A DNA stretch of 64,000 bases, from NCBI RefSeq assembly GCF_001514125.1, contig NZ_KQ948559.1:232542-296541 (forward strand), in the 5' to 3' direction. How positions within the stretch are numbered: position 1 is the first letter of the stretch; every line of letters starts with the position of its first letter. The notes below the pieces were generated by a model that worked only from the letters and a program-made list of their open reading frames with translations, did not search any database and had not been told where the DNA came from. This document shows positions 24,995-34,177 of the stretch, one piece after another. A program made the position numbers and the translations under genes. The stretch comes from Streptomyces longwoodensis. Its GTDB lineage: Bacteria > Actinomycetota > Actinomycetes > Streptomycetales > Streptomycetaceae.

Positions 24995-27902
24995 TCAGGC
25001 GGAGAAGCCGACGTGCGCGAGCCGCAGCGGGCCGCGCAGCGCCAGGCGCAGGTCGTGCGTCCCGCCCGCGACGGGCAAGGGGGCCTCGACGGTCGTGTAG
25101 TCGTACGGCCCCGGGGCGCCGGGGAACTCCACGGCGGCGCGCGCGCCGCCCGCCGACAGCTCCACCGTGCCCGCGCCGCCCGCCAGTTCCAGCCGCACGG
25201 TGCGCACGCCGGCGCCGAAGTCGCAGGCGCGGTACAGCAGTCCGGCCGTCCCTCCGGAGGCCGGGGTCACCGCGTCGCCGGAGACCTTCGTGCGGTCCAC
25301 GAGCGCGGCCCCGCCGTGCTCGTCGAAGTCGGCGGCGGACAGGCCCCGTCGGAGCACCGGGCGGGGGGCCGCGGGCTCCCCGTCGAGCGTGACGGTCGCG
25401 CGCAGCCGGACGTCCTCGCTGGAGGCGCCCACGAGGACGTCGTAACGGCCCTGCTCCAGGCGCCAGTCGCCGCGCGCCACGTCCCAGAACGCGAACGCCC
25501 GCAGCGGTACGGCGAACTCCAGCCGCCTCGTCTCCCCGGGCGCCAGCGTCACCCGGCGGTGCGCGAGGAGTTCGCGGCGCGGCCGGGGCACCGAGGGCTC
25601 CACCGCGCGCGTGTACAGCTGAGCCACCTCGTCGGCGGTCGTGTCCCCCGCGTTGGTGAGCGTGAAGAACACCCGCAGGGCGCCGTCCGCGACCGCCGTG
25701 ACCAGGTCGGCGTAGCCGAAGGGCACGTACGACAGGCCGTGGCCGAAGGGGAACAGCGGGGTTCCCTCGAAGTACCGGTACGTCTGGCGGCCGCCGATCA
25801 CGTCGTAGTCGAGCAGGTCCGGCAGGTCGGCGTCGTCGGCGTACCAGGTCTGCGGCAGCCGGCCCGCGGGCGCGACGTCCCCGGCCAGCACCCGGGCCAG
25901 CGCCGTGCCGGCCGCCTGGCCGCCGTGCGCGGTCCACAGCGCGGCCGCGAGCCGCCCCGGCTCGAACGCGTACGGGTACGCCGACACCAGCACCAGGACC
26001 GTCCGCGGGTTCGTGGTCCGGGCCGCTTCCAGCAGCCGCTCCTGGTGCGCGGGCAGCCGCAGGGTCGTGCGGTCCTCGGTCTCCCGGCCGCGGATGTGCG
26101 GGTCGTTGCCCGCCACCACGAGGACCACGTCGGCGTCCGCGGCGGCCCGGCGCACGGCGTCCGTCCCGTGCTCGGTGACGACGACCTCGAAGACCTCGGC
26201 GGTCTCGTGCCCCCCCGGCGGCCGCGCGGACCCCGGCGGCCTCGGCGCCCTCGGGACCCCCCGGGGTCTCCGCGGCAACCTTCACCCCGTCGGCGGCGAC
26301 CGAGACGGGACGCCCCGTCCCCAGGTGCCGCAGGAGGTGACCGGTCCCGTGCTCCCCCCGGCGTTCCAGCCGGAACGTCTCCTGGACGACCCAGCCGCCT
26401 GGCTGGTCGGCCGACGCGCGCAGGTACCCGTCCTCGGCCACCGACAGGTAGCGGCCGTCGGGCGCGCGCAGCGTGAGCACGCCGTCGCCCCAGTCGGCCA
26501 GCGCGAACTCGGTGCCGACCGGGTCCGTGGTCAGCGGCGGCAGATCGGTGCGCCCCGCGAGCAGCGCGGGGTCGAGGGCGCCCTGCGCGCCCCGCGCCGG
26601 GCCGGGAGCCTCCGGTGCGGGCGGGACGTGCAGGAACGTCCCGGCGGACGTGCGCAGCCGGACCCGGTCCACGCCCTCCGCGAACCGCACCCGCTCGGCG
26701 CCGAACCGCTCGTACAGGCCCTCCAGCGGTGTCGACCGGTGGATCAGCGTGCCGCTGTACCAGTCGAGCTTGCACTCGTCGGCGAGCAGGCCGACCACCG
26801 CGAGCCGGGTGTCCGGGGCGAGCGGCAGCACCCCGTCGTTGCGCAGCAGGACCACCGCCTGCTCGGCCGCCCGCCGGGCGAGTTCCCGGTGCTCCGGGGT
26901 GTCGAAGGCGCCGGAGCGCGCGTGCGGGTCGTCGTCCGGGTCGAACTCGCCGAGGCGGAACCGGACGGACAGCTGGCGGCGCACCGCCGTGTCCACGTCC
27001 GCCTCGGTCAGCAGCCCCCGCTCCAGCGCCCCCCGGACCCGGGCCGCGATCGGTGCGCCGTCCGTGCCGTGGTCGGTGAAGCTGTCCACGCCGGCCACGA
27101 GCGCGGCGGCCGTCGCCTCCTCGTGGGTGTCGAAGTAGTGCTCGGAGTCCACCAGGTTGGAGGGCGCGCCCGCGTCCGAGCAGACCAGCAGCTCCTGGTC
27201 GGTCCAGGTCCGCAGGTGCTCGCGCAGGTGGGGCGAGACGTGGTTGGGGCGGCCGTTGACCAGGTTGTACGCCGGCATCACCCCGGCCACCGCGCCCGCC
27301 TCGACCGTCGCCCGGAACGCCCGCAGGTCGTACTCGTGCAGCACCCGCGGGCGCACCGAGGAGGAGGTGACGTCCCGGCCGGTCTCGTTGTTGTGCGCCA
27401 GCCAGTGCTTGAGGACCGGGGCCGTGCGCCAGTACACCGGGTGGTCGCCGCGCAGGCCCCGGGTGTAGGCGGTGGCGATCGCCGAGGTCAGCTCCGGGTC
27501 CTCGGAGTAGCCCTCCTCGTTGCGGCCCCACAGCGGGTGGCGCAGCAGGTTGACCGTCGGCGACCAGACGTTCAGGCCCACCCGCCCGTCGCGGGCGCAC
27601 ATCGCGCGGACCTCCCGGGAGACCGCCTCACCCACCCGGCGCACCAGCTCGGGGTTCCAGGTCGCGCCGAGCCCGACCGCCTGCGGGAACACCGTGGCGG
27701 GGCCCATCCACGCCACCCCGTGCAGGGCCTCCTGGCCGGTGCGGAACGCGGCGACGCCCAGACGCTCCACGGCGGGGGCGAACTGGTGCAGGAAGGAGAC
27801 CTTCTCGTCGAGGGTGAGCCGCGACAGCAGGTCGTCGACGCGCTTCGCGAACGGCAGCCGCGGATCGCGGAAGGGCGGCGTGGGCGGCGGGGATGCGGTC
27901 AC
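24995..27902 (-). pseudogene. GH3 beta-glucosidase, frameshifted
   Basis: The GTG start at 27902 has AAGGGA upstream. The first frame encodes the GH3 catalytic barrel with RNEEGYSEDP, KHWLAHNNETGRD and the nucleophile in VCSDAG (Asp243). The second GH3 domain (VVAGNDPHIRGRE, FPFGHGLSYVPF), a fibronectin-like domain and a beta-rich C-terminus (perhaps carbohydrate-binding) are in another frame, from about 26209 down to the stop at 24995. The junction lies in a run of seven G on the coding strand (26210-26216). Removing one G restores an uninterrupted frame of 968 residues. The barrel and second domain are separated by a fascin-like beta-trefoil insert (GRYLSVAEDGYLRASADQ). There is no signal peptide. 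The intact enzyme would release glucose from imported oligosaccharides. It is regulated by the shared LacI operator. The frameshift may be natural or a homopolymer sequencing error. Confidence 0.8.
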
Positions 27903-27939
27903 GTGGGGTTTCCCTTTGCGCTGGAGCGGGGGAGGGCTT

Positions 27940-27953
27940 TCGAAGCGCTTCGA
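27940..27953. promoter_or_regulatory. LacI-type operator 1 (GH3 promoter)
   Basis: TCGAAGCGCTTCGA is a perfect 14-bp palindrome with the central CG step typical of LacI-family operators. It sits immediately downstream of the GH3 -10, over the expected transcription start. Identical sites occur at 28120 and 40531. Confidence 0.8.
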
Positions 27954-27982
27954 TGCTCATTCGACGACCGTGCGGGTGTCAA
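27953..27982 (-). promoter_or_regulatory. Promoter of GH3 gene
   Basis: Reading leftward, a consensus TTGACA (27977-27982) is separated by 18 bp from GAGCAT (27953-27958). The -10 is imperfect, but it abuts operator 1, so repressor binding would block the start. Confidence 0.5.
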
Positions 27983-28081
27983 GACGCCCGGCGCCACCAA
28001 CCGGTCCTCCCGCCCACAGCTCAAGCGCGGCAAGAGGGCAGTCAACTCCCGTGCCCAGCCGAGGAATCTTGGAAGCGACTC

Positions 28082-28110
28082 TTGTGCGCCCCCCGGCCTT
28101 CACCTAACCT
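28082..28110 (+). promoter_or_regulatory. Promoter of the transporter/hydrolase operon
   Basis: TTGTGC (28082-28087), 17 bp, TAACCT (28105-28110). The predicted start, near 28117, lies just before operator 2. This is a classical repressible arrangement for the operon from the binding protein to GH12. Confidence 0.6.
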
Positions 28111-28119
28111 CGCTGCACA

Positions 28120-28133
28120 TCGAAGCGCTTCGA
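28120..28133. promoter_or_regulatory. LacI-type operator 2 (transporter operon)
   Basis: The same palindrome TCGAAGCGCTTCGA, 10 bp after the -10 of the rightward promoter. A looser palindrome GGAAGCCGCTTCC lies at 28171-28183 and may be a secondary site. Confidence 0.8.
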
Positions 28134-28269
28134 CTGTCCGCCCGCCTCGTCGCCGGGGCACCCGCTCACCGGAAGCCGCTTCCGCTCAGCCAGTTCCACT
28201 CGAGACACCGCAGCCGACGGCCACCGCCGGGTGTCCTGGTGCGCCACGAAGGCACGAAGGGTTGACGCA

Positions 28270-29973
28270 ATGACGCCGAACGCCGCTCCCTCCCCGTCCG
28301 GTTCCCCCGGGCCGAGCCGGCGGGGGTTCCTCGCCTCCACGGCGGTCGCCACCGCGGCCGTGGCCGGCGGGATGCCGCTGCTCGCCGCGTGCGGCGGCGC
28401 GGACAAGGGCTCGCGCGAGGGGACGACCTCGGGGAAGGACGCGAAGCGGCTGCTGCCGGCGTACGTGGCCGGCAACGTGGTGACACCGGACATCCCGTCG
28501 AAGAACGGCTCGTCGATGGGGTTCACCGCCAAGCTCGACGTGGCCACCTTGAAGACCTCGGTGCCCAGGAAGCTCGGCAAGGGCGGCAAGGTCACGGTCA
28601 TGTCGCCGTTCTGGGGCTCGCCGCCCAAGCAGGACAACCCGTACTACACGTCGATGAACGCCCTGACCGGCGTCGACGTCCGGTGGCGCAACCAGGACGG
28701 CACCACCTACGACCAGAAGCTCGGCGCGGTCCTCGCCTCCAGCGACGTCCCCGACGTGGTGGTGGTCCCCGGCTGGAACATGATGGGCAAGATCCCCAGC
28801 GCCGTCATCAGCAAGTTCGCCGACCTCGGCCCCTACCTGTCCGGCGACGGGGTCAAGGACTACCCGAACCTCGCGGCGATCCCCACCGACGCCTGGCAGC
28901 GCTCCCTGTTCGGCGGCAAGCTCATGGGCCTGCCGATGCCGGCGTCGTACGTCACGAACATCGTGCCGCTGTACCGCCAGGACGTCTTCCAGCGCGAGGG
29001 CTACCGAGTCCCCACGTCACCGGACGAGTTCACCGCGCTGTGCAAGGACATCACCAACGCCAGGGCCAAGCGGTGGGCCTGCGGCGACATGAAGTGGACC
29101 GCGTTCAACATCTGGGGCGTCTTCCCCGGCTCGGACAAGCCGCTGTGGTGGAACCTCGTCGACGGCAAGCTGGTCAACCGCGTCGAGACCGACGCGTACC
29201 TGGAGGCCCTGGAGTGGACGCGCAAGCTGTTCGCCGCCGGGTACGTCCACCCCGACTTCAAGCTCGGCAAGAGCCAGGCCACCGACCCCAGTGCCAAGTT
29301 CGCCGCCGGTGAGTTCCTGATCTACAACAACGACATCTCCAGCTGGTACGGCCAGCGCGCCTCCCAGGCCACCCAGAACCCGGACTTCCGCATCTGGGGC
29401 ATGGACCTCTTCGGCCCCGACGGCGGCGACCCGACCCTGTGGGCCGCGGAGCCCGCCGGCATCTTCGCCTTCGTCAACAAGAAGGCCCCCGAGTCCGTCG
29501 TCCGCGACGTGCTGGCCGTCGCCAACGTCACCGCGGCTCCGTACGGCACCAAAGAGTGGATGATGACCAACTACGGCGTCGAGGGCACGCACTACACCAT
29601 CAAGAACGGCGTCCCCGTCAAGAACGACCGGGGCAACAACGAGGTCAACAACGCCTTCGTGATGATCGCGAGCCCCGCGTCGACCCTCGCCCACCCCGAC
29701 TTCCCCGACATCACCGAGGGGCAGGTCGCCTGGCAGCAGAAGATGGGCGGCTTCACGCGGAAGACCTCCTTCTGGGGCCTGCAGATCACCGAGCCCTCCC
29801 GCTACGCCAACCTGGCCAGCAACTTCGAGCAGCTCGAGGACGACATCGCGCGCGGCCACAAGAAGATCTCCGACATGCAGCGGGCGGTCTCCGACTGGAA
29901 GCGGCAGGGCGGCGACAAGCTGCGCGACTGGTACCGGAAGCTCCTCGACGAGAACGGCCCGGCGGCGAACTGA
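28270..29973 (+). CDS. Oligosaccharide ABC transporter binding lipoprotein (LplA type)
   Basis: The ATG at 28270 gives 567 residues. A Tat-like signal (SRRGFLAST, Arg17-Arg18) runs into the lipobox LLAAC (Cys41), so the protein is an exported lipoprotein. The large two-lobed solute-binding fold belongs to the long LplA/LipO-like class, about 100 residues longer than typical maltose-type proteins. Such proteins often bind larger or branched glycans. It has abundant Trp/Tyr (WWNLVDGK, YNNDISSWYGQR) suited to stacking on sugars. It is first in an operon with two permeases and three glycoside hydrolases, under operator 2. I infer xyloglucan oligosaccharides as ligand from the enzymes. Confidence 0.87.
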   Translation: MTPNAAPSPSGSPGPSRRGFLASTAVATAAVAGGMPLLAACGGADKGSREGTTSGKDAKRLLPAYVAGNVVTPDIPSKNGSSMGFTAKLDVATLKTSVPRKLGKGGKVTVMSPFWGSPPKQDNPYYTSMNALTGVDVRWRNQDGTTYDQKLGAVLASSDVPDVVVVPGWNMMGKIPSAVISKFADLGPYLSGDGVKDYPNLAAIPTDAWQRSLFGGKLMGLPMPASYVTNIVPLYRQDVFQREGYRVPTSPDEFTALCKDITNARAKRWACGDMKWTAFNIWGVFPGSDKPLWWNLVDGKLVNRVETDAYLEALEWTRKLFAAGYVHPDFKLGKSQATDPSAKFAAGEFLIYNNDISSWYGQRASQATQNPDFRIWGMDLFGPDGGDPTLWAAEPAGIFAFVNKKAPESVVRDVLAVANVTAAPYGTKEWMMTNYGVEGTHYTIKNGVPVKNDRGNNEVNNAFVMIASPASTLAHPDFPDITEGQVAWQQKMGGFTRKTSFWGLQITEPSRYANLASNFEQLEDDIARGHKKISDMQRAVSDWKRQGGDKLRDWYRKLLDENGPAAN

Positions 29974-30000
29974 CCAGGTCCTGAGGCAAGGAGAACGGCC

Positions 30001-31065
30001 GTGTCCCACAGCACGGTGCCTCGGGACGGCGCCGAGGCCAGTACCCCCGCGACGACCCCGGCGCAGTCCGGCGGCTCGACCGGCTCGACCGGTTCCTCCA
30101 CCGGCTCCACCGGTTCCCCCCGGGGGCGGGGCGCGGGCCGGGCGAGCCTGCGGCACCGGTTCCGGCGCGACCGCGTCCTGATCCTCATGACGCTGCCCGC
30201 CGTCGTGCTCGTCCTGGTCTTCGCCTACCTGCCGATCCTCGGCAACGTCGTCGCCTTCCAGGACTACGACCCGTACCTCAGCGACAACGGCGTCGTGTCG
30301 ATCCTCAACAGCCCCTTCGTGGGCCTGGACAACTTCCGCCGGATGTTCGAGGACCCGGCCTTCTGGAACGCCGTCGGCAACACGCTGGTGCTGTTCTCCG
30401 TCCAGCTCCTGCTGTTCTTCCCCGTCCCCGTGCTGGTCGCGCTGCTCATCAACAGCGTGGTCCGGCCCCGGGTGCGGGCCGTCGCCCAGGCCGTGCTCTA
30501 CCTGCCGCACTTCTTCTCCTGGGTCCTGGTCGTCGCCGTGTTCCAGCAGATGTTCGGCGGCGCCGGGATGCTCTCCCAACTGCTGCGGCACCACGGGTAC
30601 GACGGCCTGGACATCATGACCGACCCGGACACCTTCCCCTTCCTGCTCACCGCGCAGAGCGTGTGGAAGGACGCCGGGTGGGGGATCATCGTCTTCCTCG
30701 CCGCGCTGGCCTCGGTGCCGACCGACCTGTACGAGGCGGCCGCGATGGACGGCGCCGGACGCTGGCGCCGCATGTGGCACGTCACGCTGCCCGCGCTGCG
30801 CCCGGTGATCGCCCTGCTGCTGGTGCTGCGCGTCGGCGACGCCCTGACCGTGGGGTTCGAGCAGATCCTGCTCCAGCGCGACGCCGTGGGCACGGACGCG
30901 GGGGAGGTCCTGGACACCTTCGTGTGGTGGAACGGCGTGCGCAACCAGGACTTCGGCTACGCGGCCGCCGCCGGGCTGGTCAAGGGCGTCGTCAGCATCG
31001 GGCTGGTCCTCGCCGCGAACAAGGTGGCCCATCTCATGGGCGAGCAGGGGGTGTACAAGAAATGA
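30001..31065 (+). CDS. Sugar ABC transporter permease (LplB type)
   Basis: The GTG at 30001 follows AAGGAG by 7 nt. The 354-residue permease has a Ser/Thr/Gly-rich N-terminal tail with repeated STGS units (about 22-40), then six transmembrane helices. The coupling loop is LYEAAAMDGAGRWRRMWHV. The ending GVYKK is typical of LplB/YteP-type permeases. It overlaps the next permease by ATGA. No ATPase gene is in the operon; Streptomyces sugar importers commonly share the MsiK ATPase encoded elsewhere. Confidence 0.87.
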   Translation: MSHSTVPRDGAEASTPATTPAQSGGSTGSTGSSTGSTGSPRGRGAGRASLRHRFRRDRVLILMTLPAVVLVLVFAYLPILGNVVAFQDYDPYLSDNGVVSILNSPFVGLDNFRRMFEDPAFWNAVGNTLVLFSVQLLLFFPVPVLVALLINSVVRPRVRAVAQAVLYLPHFFSWVLVVAVFQQMFGGAGMLSQLLRHHGYDGLDIMTDPDTFPFLLTAQSVWKDAGWGIIVFLAALASVPTDLYEAAAMDGAGRWRRMWHVTLPALRPVIALLLVLRVGDALTVGFEQILLQRDAVGTDAGEVLDTFVWWNGVRNQDFGYAAAAGLVKGVVSIGLVLAANKVAHLMGEQGVYKK

Positions 31066-32021
31066 CCGCCGTCGTGGGCCCATCCGTGGGCGATCCGGTA
31101 CGAGGACGCGGTGCCGGTCCGCGCCGCCGGGGCGCGCCCGCCCGACCCGCCTGGGAGGAGGAGCCGTCCGCGGCCGGCCTCGCGGGCAAGGGCGTCGCGC
31201 TCTCCCTCGCCTGCCTGGCGATCCTGTTCCCGCTGTGGATCGTCGTCGTCACCAGCCTCTCCTCGCGCGCGACCATCGACGAGGCGGGCGGACTGGTGAT
31301 GGTGCCCAAGGGCCTCACCTTCATCGCCTACCGGGAGCTGCTCAGCGGCGGCCAGGTCACCCGGGCCGCGCTCGTCAGCGTCCTGGTCACCCTGGTCGGC
31401 ACGGTGTTCTCGATGACGGTGTCCGTGCTGTGCGCGTACGGGCTGTCGCGGACCGGGTCGCTCGCGCACCGGTGGCTGCTGATGCTGCTGCTGGCGACGA
31501 TGTTCTTCAGCGCCGGGCTGATCCCCACGTACCTGCTGGTGCAGAGCCTCGGGCTGACCGACACCTACCTCGCGCTGATCCTGCCGAGCGCGGTGAGCGT
31601 GTTCAACATCCTCGTGCTGCGCGGGTTCTTCATGGGGATCTCGCCCGAACTCGTCGACAGCGCCCGGATCGACGGGGCGGGGGACGTACGGATCCTCTGG
31701 CAGATCGTCATGCCGCTGTCCCGGGCGGTCCTCGCGGTGATCACGCTGTTCTACGCCGTCGGGTACTGGAGCGCGTGGTTCAACGCGTCGCTGTACCTCA
31801 ACGACCAGGACATGATGCCGCTGCAGAACGTCATGATCCAGCTGGTGCAGAAGCAGGAGGCGCCGGTGGGGCTGAGCCAGGCGATCAGGACCGGGCAACT
31901 GTCGGGGCTGGCCGTCCAGATGGCCGTCATGGTGATGGCGCTGCTGCCGGTGGCGGTGCTGTCGCCGTTCGTCCAGAAGCACTTCAGGAAGGGAATGCTG
32001 ACCGGAGCGGTGAAGGGCTGA
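31062..32021 (+). CDS. Sugar ABC transporter permease (LplC type)
   Basis: ATG 31062 overlaps the previous stop, giving 319 residues. A basic, Pro-rich N-terminal 45 residues precede six predicted helices, and the EAA loop reads LVDSARIDGAGDVRILW. The pattern ATMFFSAGLIPTYLLVQSLGL is characteristic of the LplC/YtcP group that partners LplB permeases. It completes the membrane channel for the binding protein at 28270. Confidence 0.87.
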   Translation: MTAVVGPSVGDPVRGRGAGPRRRGAPARPAWEEEPSAAGLAGKGVALSLACLAILFPLWIVVVTSLSSRATIDEAGGLVMVPKGLTFIAYRELLSGGQVTRAALVSVLVTLVGTVFSMTVSVLCAYGLSRTGSLAHRWLLMLLLATMFFSAGLIPTYLLVQSLGLTDTYLALILPSAVSVFNILVLRGFFMGISPELVDSARIDGAGDVRILWQIVMPLSRAVLAVITLFYAVGYWSAWFNASLYLNDQDMMPLQNVMIQLVQKQEAPVGLSQAIRTGQLSGLAVQMAVMVMALLPVAVLSPFVQKHFRKGMLTGAVKG

Positions 32022-32079
32022 CGCCCGGCCCAGGATCGAGCGCCGTGGCGCCGGGTGCCGGTGGGCCCGTGCGGCGCCG

Positions 32080-32113
32080 TCGTGGCCGCTCGCGCAGTTC
32101 CCCGCGCCCCTGA
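32080..32113. repeat. Copy of a recurrent Streptomyces intergenic motif
   Basis: The stretch contains CGCGCAGTTCCCCGCGCCCC followed by TGA. I recognise this as a short sequence found in many copies between genes of Streptomyces chromosomes. It lies in the 161-bp gap between the permease and GH42 genes. Its function is unknown; it may form a structure or be a remnant mobile repeat. Confidence 0.45.
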
Positions 32114-32182
32114 GGTCGGCAGGGTGACCGCCTGCCGTTCCGCTCGGCCACCCCCACGTCCCCGCACACCCAGCGAGGTTCC

Positions 32183-34177
32183 ATGAACGCGTCCCACCCG
32201 TCCCAGCGGCGCAGCCTCGACGCCGTGACCCGTGGTCGTGTCCTGTTCGGCGGGGACTACAACCCCGAGCAGTGGCCCGAGGAGACCTGGCGCGAGGACG
32301 TCCGGCTGATGCGGCGGGCCCGGGTCACCTCCGTCACCCTCGGTGTCTTCTCCTGGTCGACGATCGAACCCGAGCCGGGCGCACGGGAGTTCCGCTGGCT
32401 CGACACGCTGATGGACCTGATGCACGACCACGGCATCGACGTCGTCCTCGCCACCCCCACCGCCTCGCCCCCGCCGTGGATGGGCCGACTGCACCCCGAC
32501 ACCCTGCCCCGGGACGCCGACGGCCGCACCGAGTGGTGGGGCGGCCGCCAGCACTTCTCCCACTCCAGCGCCACCTACCGCCGCTACGCCGCCGCGATCA
32601 CCGAGGACCTGGCCGCCCGCTACGCCGGCCACCCGGCCCTCACCCTGTGGCACATCAACAACGAGTACTGCACCTACGACCACGGCGACGAGGCCGCGGC
32701 CGCCTTCCGCCGCTGGCTGCGCGAGCGGTACGGCACCCTCGACGCCCTCAACACCGCCTGGGGCACGGCCTTCTGGAGCCAGGGCTACGACACCTGGGAC
32801 GGCGTCCTGCCCCCGCGCCGCGCCCACTACCTCACCAACCCCGCCCAGCTGCTGGACTTCCGCCGCTTCACCTCCGACATGCTCCTGGAGTGCTTCCGCG
32901 CCGAGCGGGACATCGTGCGCCGGCACACCCCGCACCTCCCGGTCACCACCAACTTCATGCCGTTGTGGAGCGGGCAGGACGCCTGGCGCTGGGCGGGCGA
33001 GGAGGACGTCGTCTCCGTCGACCTCTACCCCGACCCGCGCGACCCGCTCGGCGCCCAGCACGGCGCGCTGGTCCAGGACATGACCCGCTCCCAGGCCGGG
33101 GGCGGCCCCTGGATGCTCATGGAGCAGGCGGCCGGCCCGGTGAACTGGCGCGGCGTCAACCACCCCAAGCCCCGGGGCCTGAACCGCCTGTGGTCCCTGC
33201 AGGCCGTGGCCCGCGGCGCCGACGCGATCCACTACTTCCAGTGGCGCCAGTCCCGCCAGGGCGCCGAGAAGTTCCACTCCGGCATGGTCAGCCACGCGGG
33301 GGAGCACGGCCGCACCTTCCAGGAGGTGGTGGAGCTCGGCGCCGACCTCGCCCGCATCGGACCCGAGGTGGCCGGCCGCCGGGTCGGCGCCGACATCGCC
33401 GTCCTGCACGACTGGGACGCCTGGTGGGCGAGCGCCCAGGACGGCCGCCCCTCCGCCCGCGTCGACCTGCCGGACGTCCTGCACGCCTGGCACCGCGCCC
33501 TGTGGGAGGCCCACCTCACCACCGACTTCGCCCACCCCGAGCACGACCTCGGCGGCTACCGGCTCGTCGTCGTCCCCCAGCTCTACGCCCTGACCGACGC
33601 GGCGACCGACCACCTCCTCGCCTACGTCCGCGCCGGCGGCACCCTGGTCAGCGGGTTCCTCACGGGCGTCGCCGACCAGGACGACCGCGTCCGCGAGGGC
33701 GGCATGGACGCCCGGCTGCGCGCCCTGTTCGGCATCCGCACGCTGCACGAGTGGTGGCCGCTGGAGGCGGGGGAGACGGCCCCCTGCGACGGCTTCGACG
33801 GCACCCTGTGGTCGGAGGAGATCGAGTCCGACGACACGGCCGACGAGACGATCCCCTACGTCGGCGGGGAACTCGACGGGCTGCCCGCCGTCCTGCGCCG
33901 GGGCCGCGCCTGGTACCTCTCCACCCTCCCGGAGCCGGACGCCCTGCGCGCCCTGCTGACCCGCATCGCCACGGACGCCGGGGTCCGGCCCGTCCTGGCC
34001 GGACTCCCGGCGGACGTCGAGGCCGTGCGCCGGGGCGACCTGCTGTTCCTGCTCCACCACGGGCGCGAGCCGGTCGTCGTCGACGTCCCCGGCACCCACC
34101 ACGACCTGCTCACCGGGACCGCGCACACGGACCGGGTGCCCCTCGGCCGCTACGGAGCGGTGGTGCTGCGGTCATGA
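32183..34177 (+). CDS. GH42 beta-galactosidase
   Basis: This 664-residue GH42 retaining beta-galactosidase opens with GGDYNPEQWPEETW. The acid/base is in HINNEYC (Glu161) and the nucleophile in WMLMEQAAGP (Glu314), followed by the trimerisation and C-terminal beta domains of the family. It has no signal peptide, so it acts in the cytoplasm on imported sugar. In this cluster its probable job is to remove beta-1,2-galactose from xyloglucan side chains, a role more often filled by GH2 or GH35 enzymes. The ATG overlap of GH95 with its stop shows tight co-expression. Confidence 0.9.
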   Translation: MNASHPSQRRSLDAVTRGRVLFGGDYNPEQWPEETWREDVRLMRRARVTSVTLGVFSWSTIEPEPGAREFRWLDTLMDLMHDHGIDVVLATPTASPPPWMGRLHPDTLPRDADGRTEWWGGRQHFSHSSATYRRYAAAITEDLAARYAGHPALTLWHINNEYCTYDHGDEAAAAFRRWLRERYGTLDALNTAWGTAFWSQGYDTWDGVLPPRRAHYLTNPAQLLDFRRFTSDMLLECFRAERDIVRRHTPHLPVTTNFMPLWSGQDAWRWAGEEDVVSVDLYPDPRDPLGAQHGALVQDMTRSQAGGGPWMLMEQAAGPVNWRGVNHPKPRGLNRLWSLQAVARGADAIHYFQWRQSRQGAEKFHSGMVSHAGEHGRTFQEVVELGADLARIGPEVAGRRVGADIAVLHDWDAWWASAQDGRPSARVDLPDVLHAWHRALWEAHLTTDFAHPEHDLGGYRLVVVPQLYALTDAATDHLLAYVRAGGTLVSGFLTGVADQDDRVREGGMDARLRALFGIRTLHEWWPLEAGETAPCDGFDGTLWSEEIESDDTADETIPYVGGELDGLPAVLRRGRAWYLSTLPEPDALRALLTRIATDAGVRPVLAGLPADVEAVRRGDLLFLLHHGREPVVVDVPGTHHDLLTGTAHTDRVPLGRYGAVVLRS

